Origin: Cliona cf. orientalis | Taxonomy: Eukaryota; Porifera; Demospongiae; Clionaida; Clionaidae | Direction of reading: 5' to 3' | NCBI GenBank assembly: GCA_963930775.1 | Contig: OZ005696.1 | Coordinates: forward strand, 5,456,001 to 5,520,000 | DNA: 64,000 nucleotides | Shown here: positions 24,749-35,700 of the stretch, piece by piece | Layout: each line of letters begins with the position of its first letter | How positions within the stretch are numbered: the first letter of the stretch is position 1 | The notes under the pieces: model-generated | What the model was told of the DNA's origin: nothing | The model's database searches: none | The model's input: the letters and a program-made list of their open reading frames with translations, nothing else | Translations under genes and position numbers: made by a program

Positions 24749-24800
24749 ATGACATTAATATTATTATTATGTATGCTGGACCAAGTGTGATATTTTCTTA

Positions 24801-27461
24801 TAGTGCAACAATCCTTGTACTTCCAACAATGTTCAAAAGTACATTTACTGATGTAACATGCTTATGGATGATTATTAGGGGATAAGACTTGGAGGATCAC
24901 TTCTCCCCACTGAGAGCAACATTTGTGGGTGGGTGGGGCTCGCATACCTATGACGTCATCAACCACACTTCCATAAATGGCATTTTGTTTATATTGCTAT
25001 GTAGTCCTACATACTTGCTCCAAACTCAACACTTAAGGCATCATTTGAAAGCTCTCAGCACAAGCAAAAATCCTAACAGACCAAATTTTAGTCTTAACAT
25101 TAACTGTAATTTATAATAAATTATAATCGATTAAGACATATGTGCACAAAAATGGTATGTCATTTCTGAAAGATTTACAGAAAATTCTCAAAATAATCAT
25201 GAGACAAGTACATAGGTATGCAAACATTTCTAACAGAGCAAAAAATACATAAGTGTTAAACAACTAATTAAACATAATAAACAAATTCGGGAGTAAATTA
25301 CTGATGTTCAGAAATTCTTCTGTGTGACTTAATTACATTTTTATAAACTTTAACAAGCTTTTCTAAATCAGATCCTCCAGGGAGGCCTTCCAAGTAACCA
25401 AACATGTAATGTTTAACCTTTCTAAAGTAGTTCTGAATATTTTCTAAACTTACAGTTTCAAGGGCAGGGATGATAGTTTTGCGTAAACTCACGATACTGT
25501 ACTTGCAATACGCCTTCGTATATCGCTTTGACTGAGACCACACGCGCTCGATTGGATTAAGTTCACAGTGAAACTTAGGCAACATGTAAACAATATGTCC
25601 TTTCTCCTCGATTAGAAACCGCTCTATGGAGGACTTTTCATTCTTGAAGTCCGGATGACTGCCGAGAGCCGCGCGCATTTCATCTGCTTTCATCGATCGT
25701 GTGTCGACTCCTCTCTCCTCCAGTACACGTCGCATTCCCTTTGGAACCCCCAAAGAAAAGTTCATTGACTGAGGCTTTCCACCCCACCATCCATCGCGCA
25801 TCACTCGCTGTTTGCCGCCGGGATTCACGTTCATCTTGTTTACGTCCAAGGCATCGTCAGGCATCGCAGCGTGGCAACTGCTGTGGTCAAAAATCCAAAC
25901 GACTCGCCATCCATCAGCTTTGGGATACTTCGCGTCCGCAATCTTTACCGCTTGCTTGAGTTGAGCCATAAACTTCTCTGATGTCCAATATCCATCTCGA
26001 CCTTCTCCATATTCGAACAGTTGTCGCGCGTGCTTACGTATCGTCGGGTCGCTTTCCTTGGCGCGTGCATGCTCTTCGTCCGTCAGTTGCAAGTATCCGC
26101 TGTGTTCGTCGATAAAGTCCGAAACCATAATTCCTGCTCCTTTTGACTTCGGTCTCATCACGGTCGTTCCTTTCTCTGCCCAAAGAGTGGGCTGGTCTTC
26201 ATTCGACTGGAACGTGGACTCGTCATGAAAGAGGACAACGGTTTTTTCGGCAACTTCAGGCAAGGGAGCACGAATGTCACTCGGAAGTGCGTTCTTTGCC
26301 TCCTCAGTCGGCGCGTTGCTTTCGTTGAGGAATCCGAGGGAAACCATCCTACGCAGGAATATTTTACGATATTCGACAACATCATCGCGCTCGTGACCAT
26401 CCACATATGTGCCTTTCTTCTTACGTACGACATTGAACCCTAGCTCGATCATCCATTTACGCGACGTTTCAACCGATACTTTCCTCGGAAATCCCGGCTC
26501 AAGGGTCTCATTGGGGAGGAGATCGTCATTCACCCACTGACAAAACTGACTGACAGTAAGGTTAGGCTTTCCCTTTACACAAGCATTGTCTCTAATGTAC
26601 TGCGTAGCTTTCCTGTTGAGGCTCTCATCCGACCACAGCACACCCGATCGTTGGTATTTACCCTGCTTACTTTCAGGGATCTCTCCTTCCTCCACAAAGT
26701 GCTTCCTCCATTCGCGCACAGTCTTGTCTGACCTTCCCACCATCATTCCAGCAAGCTCAGCAGCTTTGGTGTCCCCAAGATCAAAATGCTTTGAGAGCTG
26801 GAAACACAAGAACAAACCTAAAGACACCCTGTCTTCTCTCTCAAGGTGAGAAATCCAATCGTCACAAAAGCTGTCTTGCAGATGCTCCACATCAGACTTC
26901 AGACTACTGTCCAAATCGAACGAGGGATCGACAGCTTCGTCGTCAGTGTCCAACGCGTCCTCGGACATCGTCACAAACTGAGCAAGGTCGACTTCTCTGG
27001 TGTCAGCATCGAGTCGTCCGCTCATCTCGTCACTCTCAGCGCTGGCGCTGGGTCCTTCGTCCGTTACGCGGCTCCTTTTCGACTCTCTGGCTTTATCCAG
27101 GGCTGACTGTAGCTGCCTCTGTCTCTTGGTCTTCGGTGGCATCGTTCTTTCACGTTTAAAGCTCACAAAACAACTCTTCTTTGATAATCTGTCGATCGCG
27201 GCAAGCACGCGGCAAAAGGGGCGTGACGTAACTGGCCGAAAAATTTATGAATTTTATGATGTCATAGGCGGCCACCGCATGCAAAAATCGTCGGGCAACA
27301 TGCAAAACTGCATTTCTAACACTGCAGGCATATTTATATGCTATTCAACGTGTAGAGCATGGGCAGGCGCTTGCAATAAAAAAAGAATGACATCGATGCG
27401 TTAAAAACTGTGCGAGTTACAAACGCGAACATTTTTTGGAAGTACATGAGTGGTTGCACTA
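24801..27461. mobile_element. Tc1/mariner/IS630-type transposon with intact transposase
   Basis: The left end TAGTGCAACAATCCTTGTAC and the right end, inverted as TAGTGCAACCACTCATGTAC, continue to ATGTTC, about 36 bp at roughly 80% identity. TA lies at 24799-24800 and 27462-27463. One open minus-strand transposase fills most of the interior. It sits 52 bp downstream of the gene 1 kinase stop codon. The intact frame and clear ends suggest recent insertion. Confidence 0.85.
25298..27142 (-). CDS. DDE transposase, IS630/Tc1-mariner superfamily
   Basis: A single uninterrupted exon. The ATG at 27142 (MPPKTKRQRQ) is preferred and gives 614 residues; an upstream in-frame ATG at 27208 is less likely. 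The N-terminal 130 residues are charged and acidic. A helix-turn-helix region follows at about 145-175 (AAELAGMMVGRSDKTVREW). The DDE core shows the first Asp in LFHDESTFQSNED, the second in WIFDHSSCHA and the Glu in FHCELNPIERVWSQ. These motifs belong to a transposase group spread through sponges, cnidarians and fungi, with a longer DD spacer than classic Tc1. It should cut and paste the element at 24801-27461 at TA sites. Its GC content and codon use are higher than in neighbouring exons, as expected for a recent arrival. Confidence 0.88.
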   Translation of the reverse strand: MPPKTKRQRQLQSALDKARESKRSRVTDEGPSASAESDEMSGRLDADTREVDLAQFVTMSEDALDTDDEAVDPSFDLDSSLKSDVEHLQDSFCDDWISHLEREDRVSLGLFLCFQLSKHFDLGDTKAAELAGMMVGRSDKTVREWRKHFVEEGEIPESKQGKYQRSGVLWSDESLNRKATQYIRDNACVKGKPNLTVSQFCQWVNDDLLPNETLEPGFPRKVSVETSRKWMIELGFNVVRKKKGTYVDGHERDDVVEYRKIFLRRMVSLGFLNESNAPTEEAKNALPSDIRAPLPEVAEKTVVLFHDESTFQSNEDQPTLWAEKGTTVMRPKSKGAGIMVSDFIDEHSGYLQLTDEEHARAKESDPTIRKHARQLFEYGEGRDGYWTSEKFMAQLKQAVKIADAKYPKADGWRVVWIFDHSSCHAAMPDDALDVNKMNVNPGGKQRVMRDGWWGGKPQSMNFSLGVPKGMRRVLEERGVDTRSMKADEMRAALGSHPDFKNEKSSIERFLIEEKGHIVYMLPKFHCELNPIERVWSQSKRYTKAYCKYSIVSLRKTIIPALETVSLENIQNYFRKVKHYMFGYLEGLPGGSDLEKLVKVYKNVIKSHRRISEHQ

Positions 27462-27463
27462 TA

Positions 27464-28132
27464 GAATCCCCACCTAACTTACATCACCCTATGCACCACA
27501 CCACCTTTAGTTTTAATTATCTGAACTAATAATGATCTATATATACAAGAGAATGCTGATAAAATTAATAGCAGCTGCTATTTTTGTGTTCTAACTTTAC
27601 AGAGACAGAGTACCTATTGTTGAAGTTTCTTACATATTGTGTCCACTCCAGTACTATAACATAAAAATATTATTATATTCGTGTGCACTTAATGTGGTGT
27701 GTATCATTAATAACGCAGTATCTATATATATTACACCGACAGGCGGTGTCAGCAATAGCCACAAATTGACTATTGACACCGATTAGTCTGTCGACCCTGT
27801 ACCGTGCACATAACTGGGTCTATGTTTTAATATGTTAACTGTCGTGACTCAACAGCTCAGGGAGCTTCAGCATATTCCTGTCAGTCTGTGGTGTCACCAG
27901 TTTAGTATTCCAGCAAGGCTCAATTTATGCATAGATAATACATGTAGATGATTTATGTAAGGAATCATGACTATTATTAATAATAATATTATTATTAAAG
28001 TATGAATGTTTGAGCATGAACTTTAATAGGTCAACACTGTGTCACAGTGTGTGTGTACTGCATCATGCATGACATTGTGGGTGTGCCACGGTACGTGTTT
28101 ACATACATGTCGAGGATATCATTTTCTTGCAG
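27464..28132. other. noncoding spacer with palindromic GACACCG block
   Basis: No exon is seen. The segment at 27733-27800 holds a short inverted pair (CACCGACAGGCGGTGTCAGCAATAGCC and TGACTATTGACACCG). Similar sequence recurs at 29455-29550, so this is a repeat family. Confidence 0.4.
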
Positions 28133-28476
28133 CCCCAGGTGACTGTTCCCTATAGTTGATATGCCCCTGCTCTCAACTCCACCTCTTGTGCTAACAGCAC
28201 CATTAACAACGATCTAATTGTTGAATATGATGAAGAATTTTCTTTCAAGCTATGACCCTGTCATTATTGACTCAATAGAAACGGCGAATGTTACCATTAT
28301 TGACAATGACTGTAAGTGCTACAGTCAGCAGTTTCTATATGTACATTATGGTGGTGATTGATTTCTCATCAGTTGCTATAGCTACAGCTGGTCTTCAGCA
28401 GGCCACGTAGATATGATGCGAGTGAAGCTAATGGATCAGTCACGGTGTGTGTGGAACTGATTGATGGAGAATTAGA
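28133..28476 (+). pseudogene. Calx-beta domain remnant
   Basis: Two exon-like pieces, about 28133-28311 and 28388-28476, read as Calx-beta sequence: NNDLIVEYDEEFSFKL, then ETANVTIIDNDC before a GTAAGT donor, then SEANGSVTVCVELIDGELE. These are the end of one Calx-beta repeat and the start of the next. The frame shifts by one base after FKL and in-frame stops precede NNDL, so the piece cannot be translated as it stands. Calx-beta repeats bind calcium in large adhesion proteins, which are common in sponges. No intact gene is nearby. Confidence 0.5.
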
Positions 28477-29702
28477 GATATGTGTGTGCATGTGTATCAT
28501 GGGATGTATATATGCGTGTAGGTTTATGTTATATACGCGTGCATGCTACACTCGAGATAAAAAATCACACTTGGGTACACACTGGATTCAATTAGTACAC
28601 ACTATAATAATTATTGTATCGGATATTAATATTGGTATTTTATATAGCACCAATATCAGTCTCTTCTATTAGTACTGAATTCTACAATGATAACACATTG
28701 TGAGATATAGAATGAACCACAGCTGCACACTTTATGCATGCATCATACTCATTTCACAGTCAAATTGGAGTAGCTAGTATAAGAAGTTGGTATAGTGCCA
28801 CCGTGAAGGGGCACACCCAGGAAACCTACGAATGTACAGGAAAATCAAAGGATAGAAGAGTGTGACGAGGACCATCCATCTATGCTGTAGCTAGATGAAC
28901 ACCATCAAGTTGTTCCATAGTCGCACTATTGCTTATTAATAATATTATGCTTATATATGCACAGGAAAGGCTTGCAAGAATTTATTGCAGTGACCACCGC
29001 TGACACCAACAACACCAAACCATTGTACAAAGTTGGCCAAGTCACCCATGCTGCATTGAATATTGAGCTGTGTCTATTTATTATTCCACAGTGACATGCA
29101 GGAAAGGCCCTGCAAAAATATATTTTAGCCATGATGATGACAATAATATTATGATGAACACTGCATGAGTATAGCTTTTATATGCTCTAAAACAAAAATA
29201 CGGTGCTAAATAGATTATTATTAGCCTCATTCTCATGCATACAGTTTTTTCAATAAAATTAATGTAGAAAAAAAAATAGGGGAGGCAAGTTTTTTTTCTT
29301 TTAAAGTGCTATAAATCTACACTCAACAATCACTGCGCGTCGCAGGCTGAGTGAACGGCGAAATTGATCATGGCAGAGTAGTTAGAAGATGACTCAACGT
29401 TGCCCTCCTCTTTATGGGCGGGGCTGGCTGGCCGCTGGCTTGCGGAGACGCGTCGGTGACAATAGCTTGTTGGTGGCTTTATTGATAGTGAGTAGGTGGC
29501 AATAGCCATTCTGTGGCGATTATCGACACCGACAGTCGGTCAATAGCCTCGGCCTGGGGACTAGACTAACATGAAGCTATATTGTGCGCATGCGTACTAA
29601 CGTGATGGGTGTGGCGCCTGGCTCGCTTGTGTACATGCGCGCGCGGCGTTTCTCTCGTGTAGCTACCTAGCGGTACTTGGATAAAGAACCAGATGGTTGA
29701 AG
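28477..29702. other. spacer and promoter side of Eph-like gene 2
   Basis: No supported exon. The last 350 bp are CpG-richer than most of the window (GCGCATGCG, GGCTGGCCGCTGG, GCGCGCGGCG), which fits a promoter for the gene that starts at 29703. No specific factor site can be named. Confidence 0.4.
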
Positions 29703-32700
29703 ATGTCACTCAGGCTGAGGGTACTGTTGCTTGCGTGTGTTATATCACTGGCGGCTGGGATATCGATAGCCCCAGGCGACGAGGAACGAGAACTTTGCCA
29801 GGCTTTACGATCTGGTGGGGCGGCCCCAATACCAGGCTATGCGCCCAACATGAGAGTACTAATGGACTCATGGAACTACCGAAATCTCCTTCCCGTGCGT
29901 ATGGAAGATGTGTGGGACCAGGTGGATAATGATACAAGGAATCCCAGTTCAATAACGACGAATGTAAAATTTAATTTCCTAGCTAGTGTTACGAAAGAAG
30001 AGAACGTTATGTTATGTTATTTTTTTTTACGTAGTGGATCCAGCAATCCAACACTCCTTGCCGGCAGACTGTTCAAGTGTGTGGCTTTCCTGCTGGTCCT
30101 CAGAGCAACTGGTTATTAACACAGCTCATCAACAGGACGGTTGATGGATCTTTGTTATCTCAAGTCAATGTGCAGATCGAGTTTGAGCTACAGAACTGTG
30201 ATGTCACCCAAAACTGCCAGAGAACATTCAATACTTACGTGTATGAGACGTCGTTAACTAGTGATGCTGCTAGGAGAAATATCCAGAATTATCGTCAGGT
30301 TCGGAGAGTTTCCCCTGATATTACAACTGGTGCTAGAGTGAATGCAACTGTTGTTGTGACTTTTCAAACTAATGAACCTTTTTTCTATTTTGCTGTTGAA
30401 GATGAGACCACCTGTATAGTAATCACTCGAATGATAGTCTTCTATAATATCTGTCCGAATCAGATAATTGACTTGGTTTCTGCCCCTGAAATTATTGCTC
30501 CCACAATAGGGTTTGCCGAAGTGGAAGCAATTTGTGCCAGTAATGCAGCTTCAGAGGATGGCAATGCTCCTAGGTTAGTCTGTTCATCAGAAGGAACATG
30601 GACTGTGTTAGGTTCAGGCTGTAAGTGTGTACCCAGCTCTGGTTTTGTGAATGAAAGATGTTCATGTGAGTTAAAGTTCCATAACAAAAATAAATGAAAT
30701 TTTATCCCAAGTGGTCCTTTTTTCATAGCGGGTCACGTAATAGTTTTATCACCAGATCTCTGTTTTGATTATAATAATATTATATGCCTGAGAAGAAGCC
30801 TATTACTGGTATGCATAATATTATATACATGTAGTAATTGGGAACATTAGTGTGACTGTTTTGTGTGTGCAAGGTTGTTTAATGTTTATAGAGGTTATCA
30901 TAACAATCATTTACATTATCAAGGAGATATTAGTACAATCTGATGTGCTATTGTAACTGTTTACCATAATATTTATTATTATTAGGATTGGTAACCATGA
31001 ACACATGTTAGAGACGTTATTCCATAACAATTAGTATTAATTATTGTCAGCACTTAAACATTATGATTAACTTTATGTACATCTTGTCTGTTAATTGTCT
31101 GTCACCCTTGCCCTCGGTGCATGTGCTGTAGGGTTACGGTAGTTGTTCTATCTGTCTGTTACCACACTATCTGCCACATACCTCATTTGTGAGTCCAAAG
31201 AGTGGTGCTATAAATTTCCTTACGGCGTTCCAAAGGCATAATTTGTGAGGATTTCTCCGAAAACGCTTTGTACTCCAGTTTTGGCATCAATTGCCGATTC
31301 TAAACTTTGCCCAATCGCGAGTTAGTGATAGCATGACTTTATTATAAAAATAGAACATTGTGTATTGGGTGCTATAACTTAGGCACATAGCTATTACATC
31401 AAAATTTTAGATTGTTCTCTTTGCCACACATAATAATAAAGGATCACAAGGTATAATTTATATGCCATAGTGTTGCTAAAGTTAACTGCAGCCTAGTACT
31501 AATGGACTCATGCCTGGTATATGTCATTGTTATATATCTCACAGCGCCGAGGGTTTGGCACCTATGGTGTTCTTTTACTGAAGCCCTGCAATGCTGGAAA
31601 TGGTTATAACCCAATAGCTACTTCGAATACTGCGGTGTAGTGCTATCTTTGCTGAAGCCTGAGGTGCAAGTTTGGTGTTCATAGCACGTTGTAGTAAGTA
31701 GTAATGATCCCTAAAACTTCATAATATTTAGATGTGTGCAGATGTTTTTTATCATGCCTAATATATGTGGTATGTACATCTATTAACCCTCAGGGCATGC
31801 ACTTTAGGCACGGCTACAAAAATCATCAATCCTGATCACCGCCGCCGGCTTCCTCACTCAGTCCACTGGCAAGCTTTCGACGATCATGGGATGACAATGG
31901 CTTCTTTTCAACGCTAAGGGTATGTACGCATTCTTGTGGTACCCTTTGATTCTCTGGCTAGCTAAGCTTGTATGTATGCATGCATGCCATTGCAGTGCCT
32001 TGAAGTTGTAATAATATTGGACATGCAATATTGCTCAGTGTACTTCAGTTCTGTGCCAAGGCTTTTCATCATAGTTCTTTAAGATGTAGCTAGCTAAGTC
32101 CCCAAGAATCAGAGGTTATTGTGAGGGAAATTGAATTGATGTCGGCACCACGGTGGAGTTCGATACAACACACCAGGGCTGTGAGCCGTTGAACCTTCAA
32201 TAACACTGCTGTGCAAGTATAATAATTATTAGTCAGTCCTTAATAGAGTAGCCTCGCCCCCACCCCTTAGCTGCCCCCTTTTCTGCATGCAACTGTTGAA
32301 GCATGTAGCTAATGCCATGCAGGGTTTTGTGCTCGAGAGTGTTCTAGTTAAAACCCTGTGATACTGACCAAGATTCAGATTCATTTCTGGAGATGTGTAC
32401 TACGAAGTGCCTGCTAGCTAACCTGCTGCCATCTGCCAGCAATCAAGTCCACGCTACACTATACTATACACACCGTAACGTTTAATGGTAGACCTTGTAC
32501 GCTTCACTACAATCCATTTGAAAAGCAGCTGGAAAAAAGCTGGATCATCCGATGGTACATTGTAACAGGCTGGCTTTGAGTTTCGTAGCCAAAAGGTGAG
32601 AGAACTTCTAGCCAGGCACAGTGTTACAGATGCATTTGCACACTACCAGCTAGTGTATATAGTACACGACACACAATGTTCTATTATACGTAAAGTCATG

Positions 32701-35700
32701 ACTCCAAAACTGGTTTCGGAGAAATACATGCATTTGGAACGCCATAAGGAACCTCATAACACTACACTTTGGATTCGCAAACAAGGTATGTAGCTACACA
32801 TGCATGAGCAGCTAGCTTGGTAACAGATAGACACACACATACAGAATGACTACTGTAATCATCCAGCGCATGCGCCTGCAAGGGTTATTAAATAGCGACT
32901 GCCTTATATCTAAATACGCTAGCTAGGGGAGATCGAATTGCTATCGCAATCACAATTTACAAATTATCCAATAATTTTGTGCATGGTAAGCCCCCCCTCC
33001 CCCCCCCCCGGTAGTAAAAGAATGAGAATCATTGGCGGAGCGCCCATGGGATGGGCATTTAGCTAATCACCCAGAACACTTGGATGCATTGTGCATTGAA
33101 GAGATTGGTCAATTTACATGTATTCATCAGTGTTTTCGCTTAGTATGACTCTTAACCTGGACAGGCTAACCTTTATAGCTTCTGTATATGTGGGGCAAAT
33201 TTTTGTACAAGTGAATATTAGACTAATGTATGTAGCCAGGAGTCGATTAGATAGGAGTGTTGAACTACAGTACAAACGTAGTAATAGGATGATGTAGACA
33301 AATTTGATTGTAATCAAGACTTTAAGTGGGTGTTATGTAAACGCAGACTACAACTACATAGTGCAGCTGGTACTATGGTGGCCTGGGTGGGACACACCCG
33401 CTCTACTCACTTACATAACCTCAGATTCATTTACTTGCGTATTTTCTATGTCATCCTCCCGGAACGCGTTTGCATATAGTTCAACACTCCTATCTAATCT
33501 ACTCCTGATGTTAGCCTCGTTCCCAGGCTCTCCCCCTCCTCTTTATTTTATACGCGCGATTATATTTATGCGAAATTATTGTGCAGAGAGAAGGGAGGGG
33601 GAGGGGTAAGTATAAAACCTGGACTCTGGACTGGACTCATGGACTGGACTGTGGACTGAGATTTGGACTTGATTTTGGACTGATGCTCAGGGCAATGACG
33701 ACCATTTCCAAGCGATTGCGGATAGAAGGCACGGTACTACAACTGCAAGCTAGTAGTCACAAGCAGTCTTGTATGTACGTTCCCAGGCCCTTCAGGGTAC
33801 GAGGCTAAGTCACAAGGAGCTGGCCTGAAGGCTACTTGTAAGCATGTAGAAGTTGAACATTTCCCTTGGAATATCTGTGCCACGGAGCCCGGCTGGGATG
33901 GCATCTCCTCACAGGAATGGACTTCAGTATCACCGAGACACCTACAGAGGCTAAAAGGGGACAATGAGACTGATAGCACCATACCCTCACGCTCAAGTTC
34001 ATATGTGGAGACTCGGGATAAATCAGAGTAGATTTATAGAACACTGACATATGCATGTAGAAAGTATCTACCTTTAGCCTATGCTCAAACTCAGGCTCCT
34101 CCTCGAAAATCAGCCTGCTTTCGAGGCTACTTTGGCCTAATATCTCAGTTGTAGAGCTATGGTCATTATTAAAGCCTCTCGTCCCCAGCTCCGCGTGCTT
34201 GAAAGGGGGCTGGGAATGAGACTAACTATCTCTGCATCCGAGTCTCAACTTGATGCTCAATGCCCTGATCATGAGGAGATGCACCCCCATCAATTTTCCA
34301 AGGGAAATAATCATAATCAACTCTACCTCTACATGCTTACAAGCAGCTCCTCATTCATAGGTATATAGGTATATTCTATCCAGTTTATTGTTGGAAATGG
34401 TCGTCATTGAACTGAGCTTCAGTCCAAAATCGAGTTCAAATCTCAGTCCACAGTCCAGTCCAGAGTCCACAGTCCAGGTTTTACACTTACCCGAGAGGGA
34501 GAGCCCAGAGGAGGTTCGACAAGGTCAAAAGGTCAGCAATAACCCTCCGTTAACGAGCGTTCTTGTACTTTGACCCCGAATTTTTACAGTCCTGATTTAT
34601 CATGGTGACAGGCGCTGCTTTATCCAAGACGGATGACAGACATTTTAGAAGTAATCGGCGGCTTTTCTATGCCATCATTCTCGCTACAGCAGCTTGCCTT
34701 GCTGTTTAAGGTCGCAAAGGTCAGCCATATGGTAGCCTAGAAAATCGTTCACGAAGGGTACATGGTTCGAAGTAGTAGTATTAGACACGATGAAAAACAT
34801 GATAGAGACACTTCCGTAGCAAGATAGCTGGGGTACAGCGGAGAAATTAATACTCCCATACAAACATATGGGAGCACGTGATTCATAGCTAATTGTGACC
34901 TTTTGACCCTGTCGAACCTCCTCGAACCTCTGGGGGGTGGGGATTTATTCAAAGATTTACTCCAGCGTTAACTGGCAGGAAAGAGTGTAGGGGTACACTC
35001 ATTCCTGCCAGTGTTACTCGGGAAATTGGGGATTAAAATAGTGTGGGGGTACACAAAGGTCAATGCCCGCGTATTACTGGGAGGAAACAGTGTAGGGGTG
35101 CACTCTTTCCTGCCAGTATGACGGGAAAGAAAGAGTGTAGGGGTACACTCTTTCTGGCCAGTTAATATCGGGCAGAGAAGAGTGCAGGGGTACACTCTTT
35201 CTTTCCAGTATTAGTAATAGTCGGGAGAGCAATAGTGTGGGGGTACACTCTTTCTTGCCAGTTAGTAAGCAGGCAGAGAAGAGTGCAGGGGTACACTCTT
35301 TCTTTCCAGTATTAGTAAAACCCAGGAGAGCAATAGTGTGGGGGTACACTCTTTCTTGCCAGTTAATAAGCAGGCAGAGAAGAGTGCAGGGGTACACTCT
35401 TTCTTTCCAGTATTAGTAATAATCGGGAGAGCAATAGTGTGGGGGTACACTCTTTCTTGCCAGTTAATAAGCAGGCAGAGAAGAGTGCAGGGGTACACTC
35501 TTTCTTTGCCATTATGCGCATATGCACTGAAGGAGTATAGCTAGCTAGCCAGCTACCCAAGATAAAACAGTGCATCCACACTGCAATAAGGAAAGAGTGT
35601 ACCCCTGCACTCTTCCCTCCCTGCTTATTAACTGGCAATGCAAGAAAGAGTGTACCCCCACACTATTGCTCTCCTGACTTTTACTAATACCGGAAAGAAA

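Noticed and set aside
25699..27404. Plus-strand and alternate-frame open frames across the mariner transposase
   Set aside because: Shadows of the 614-residue minus-strand transposase; no motifs of their own.
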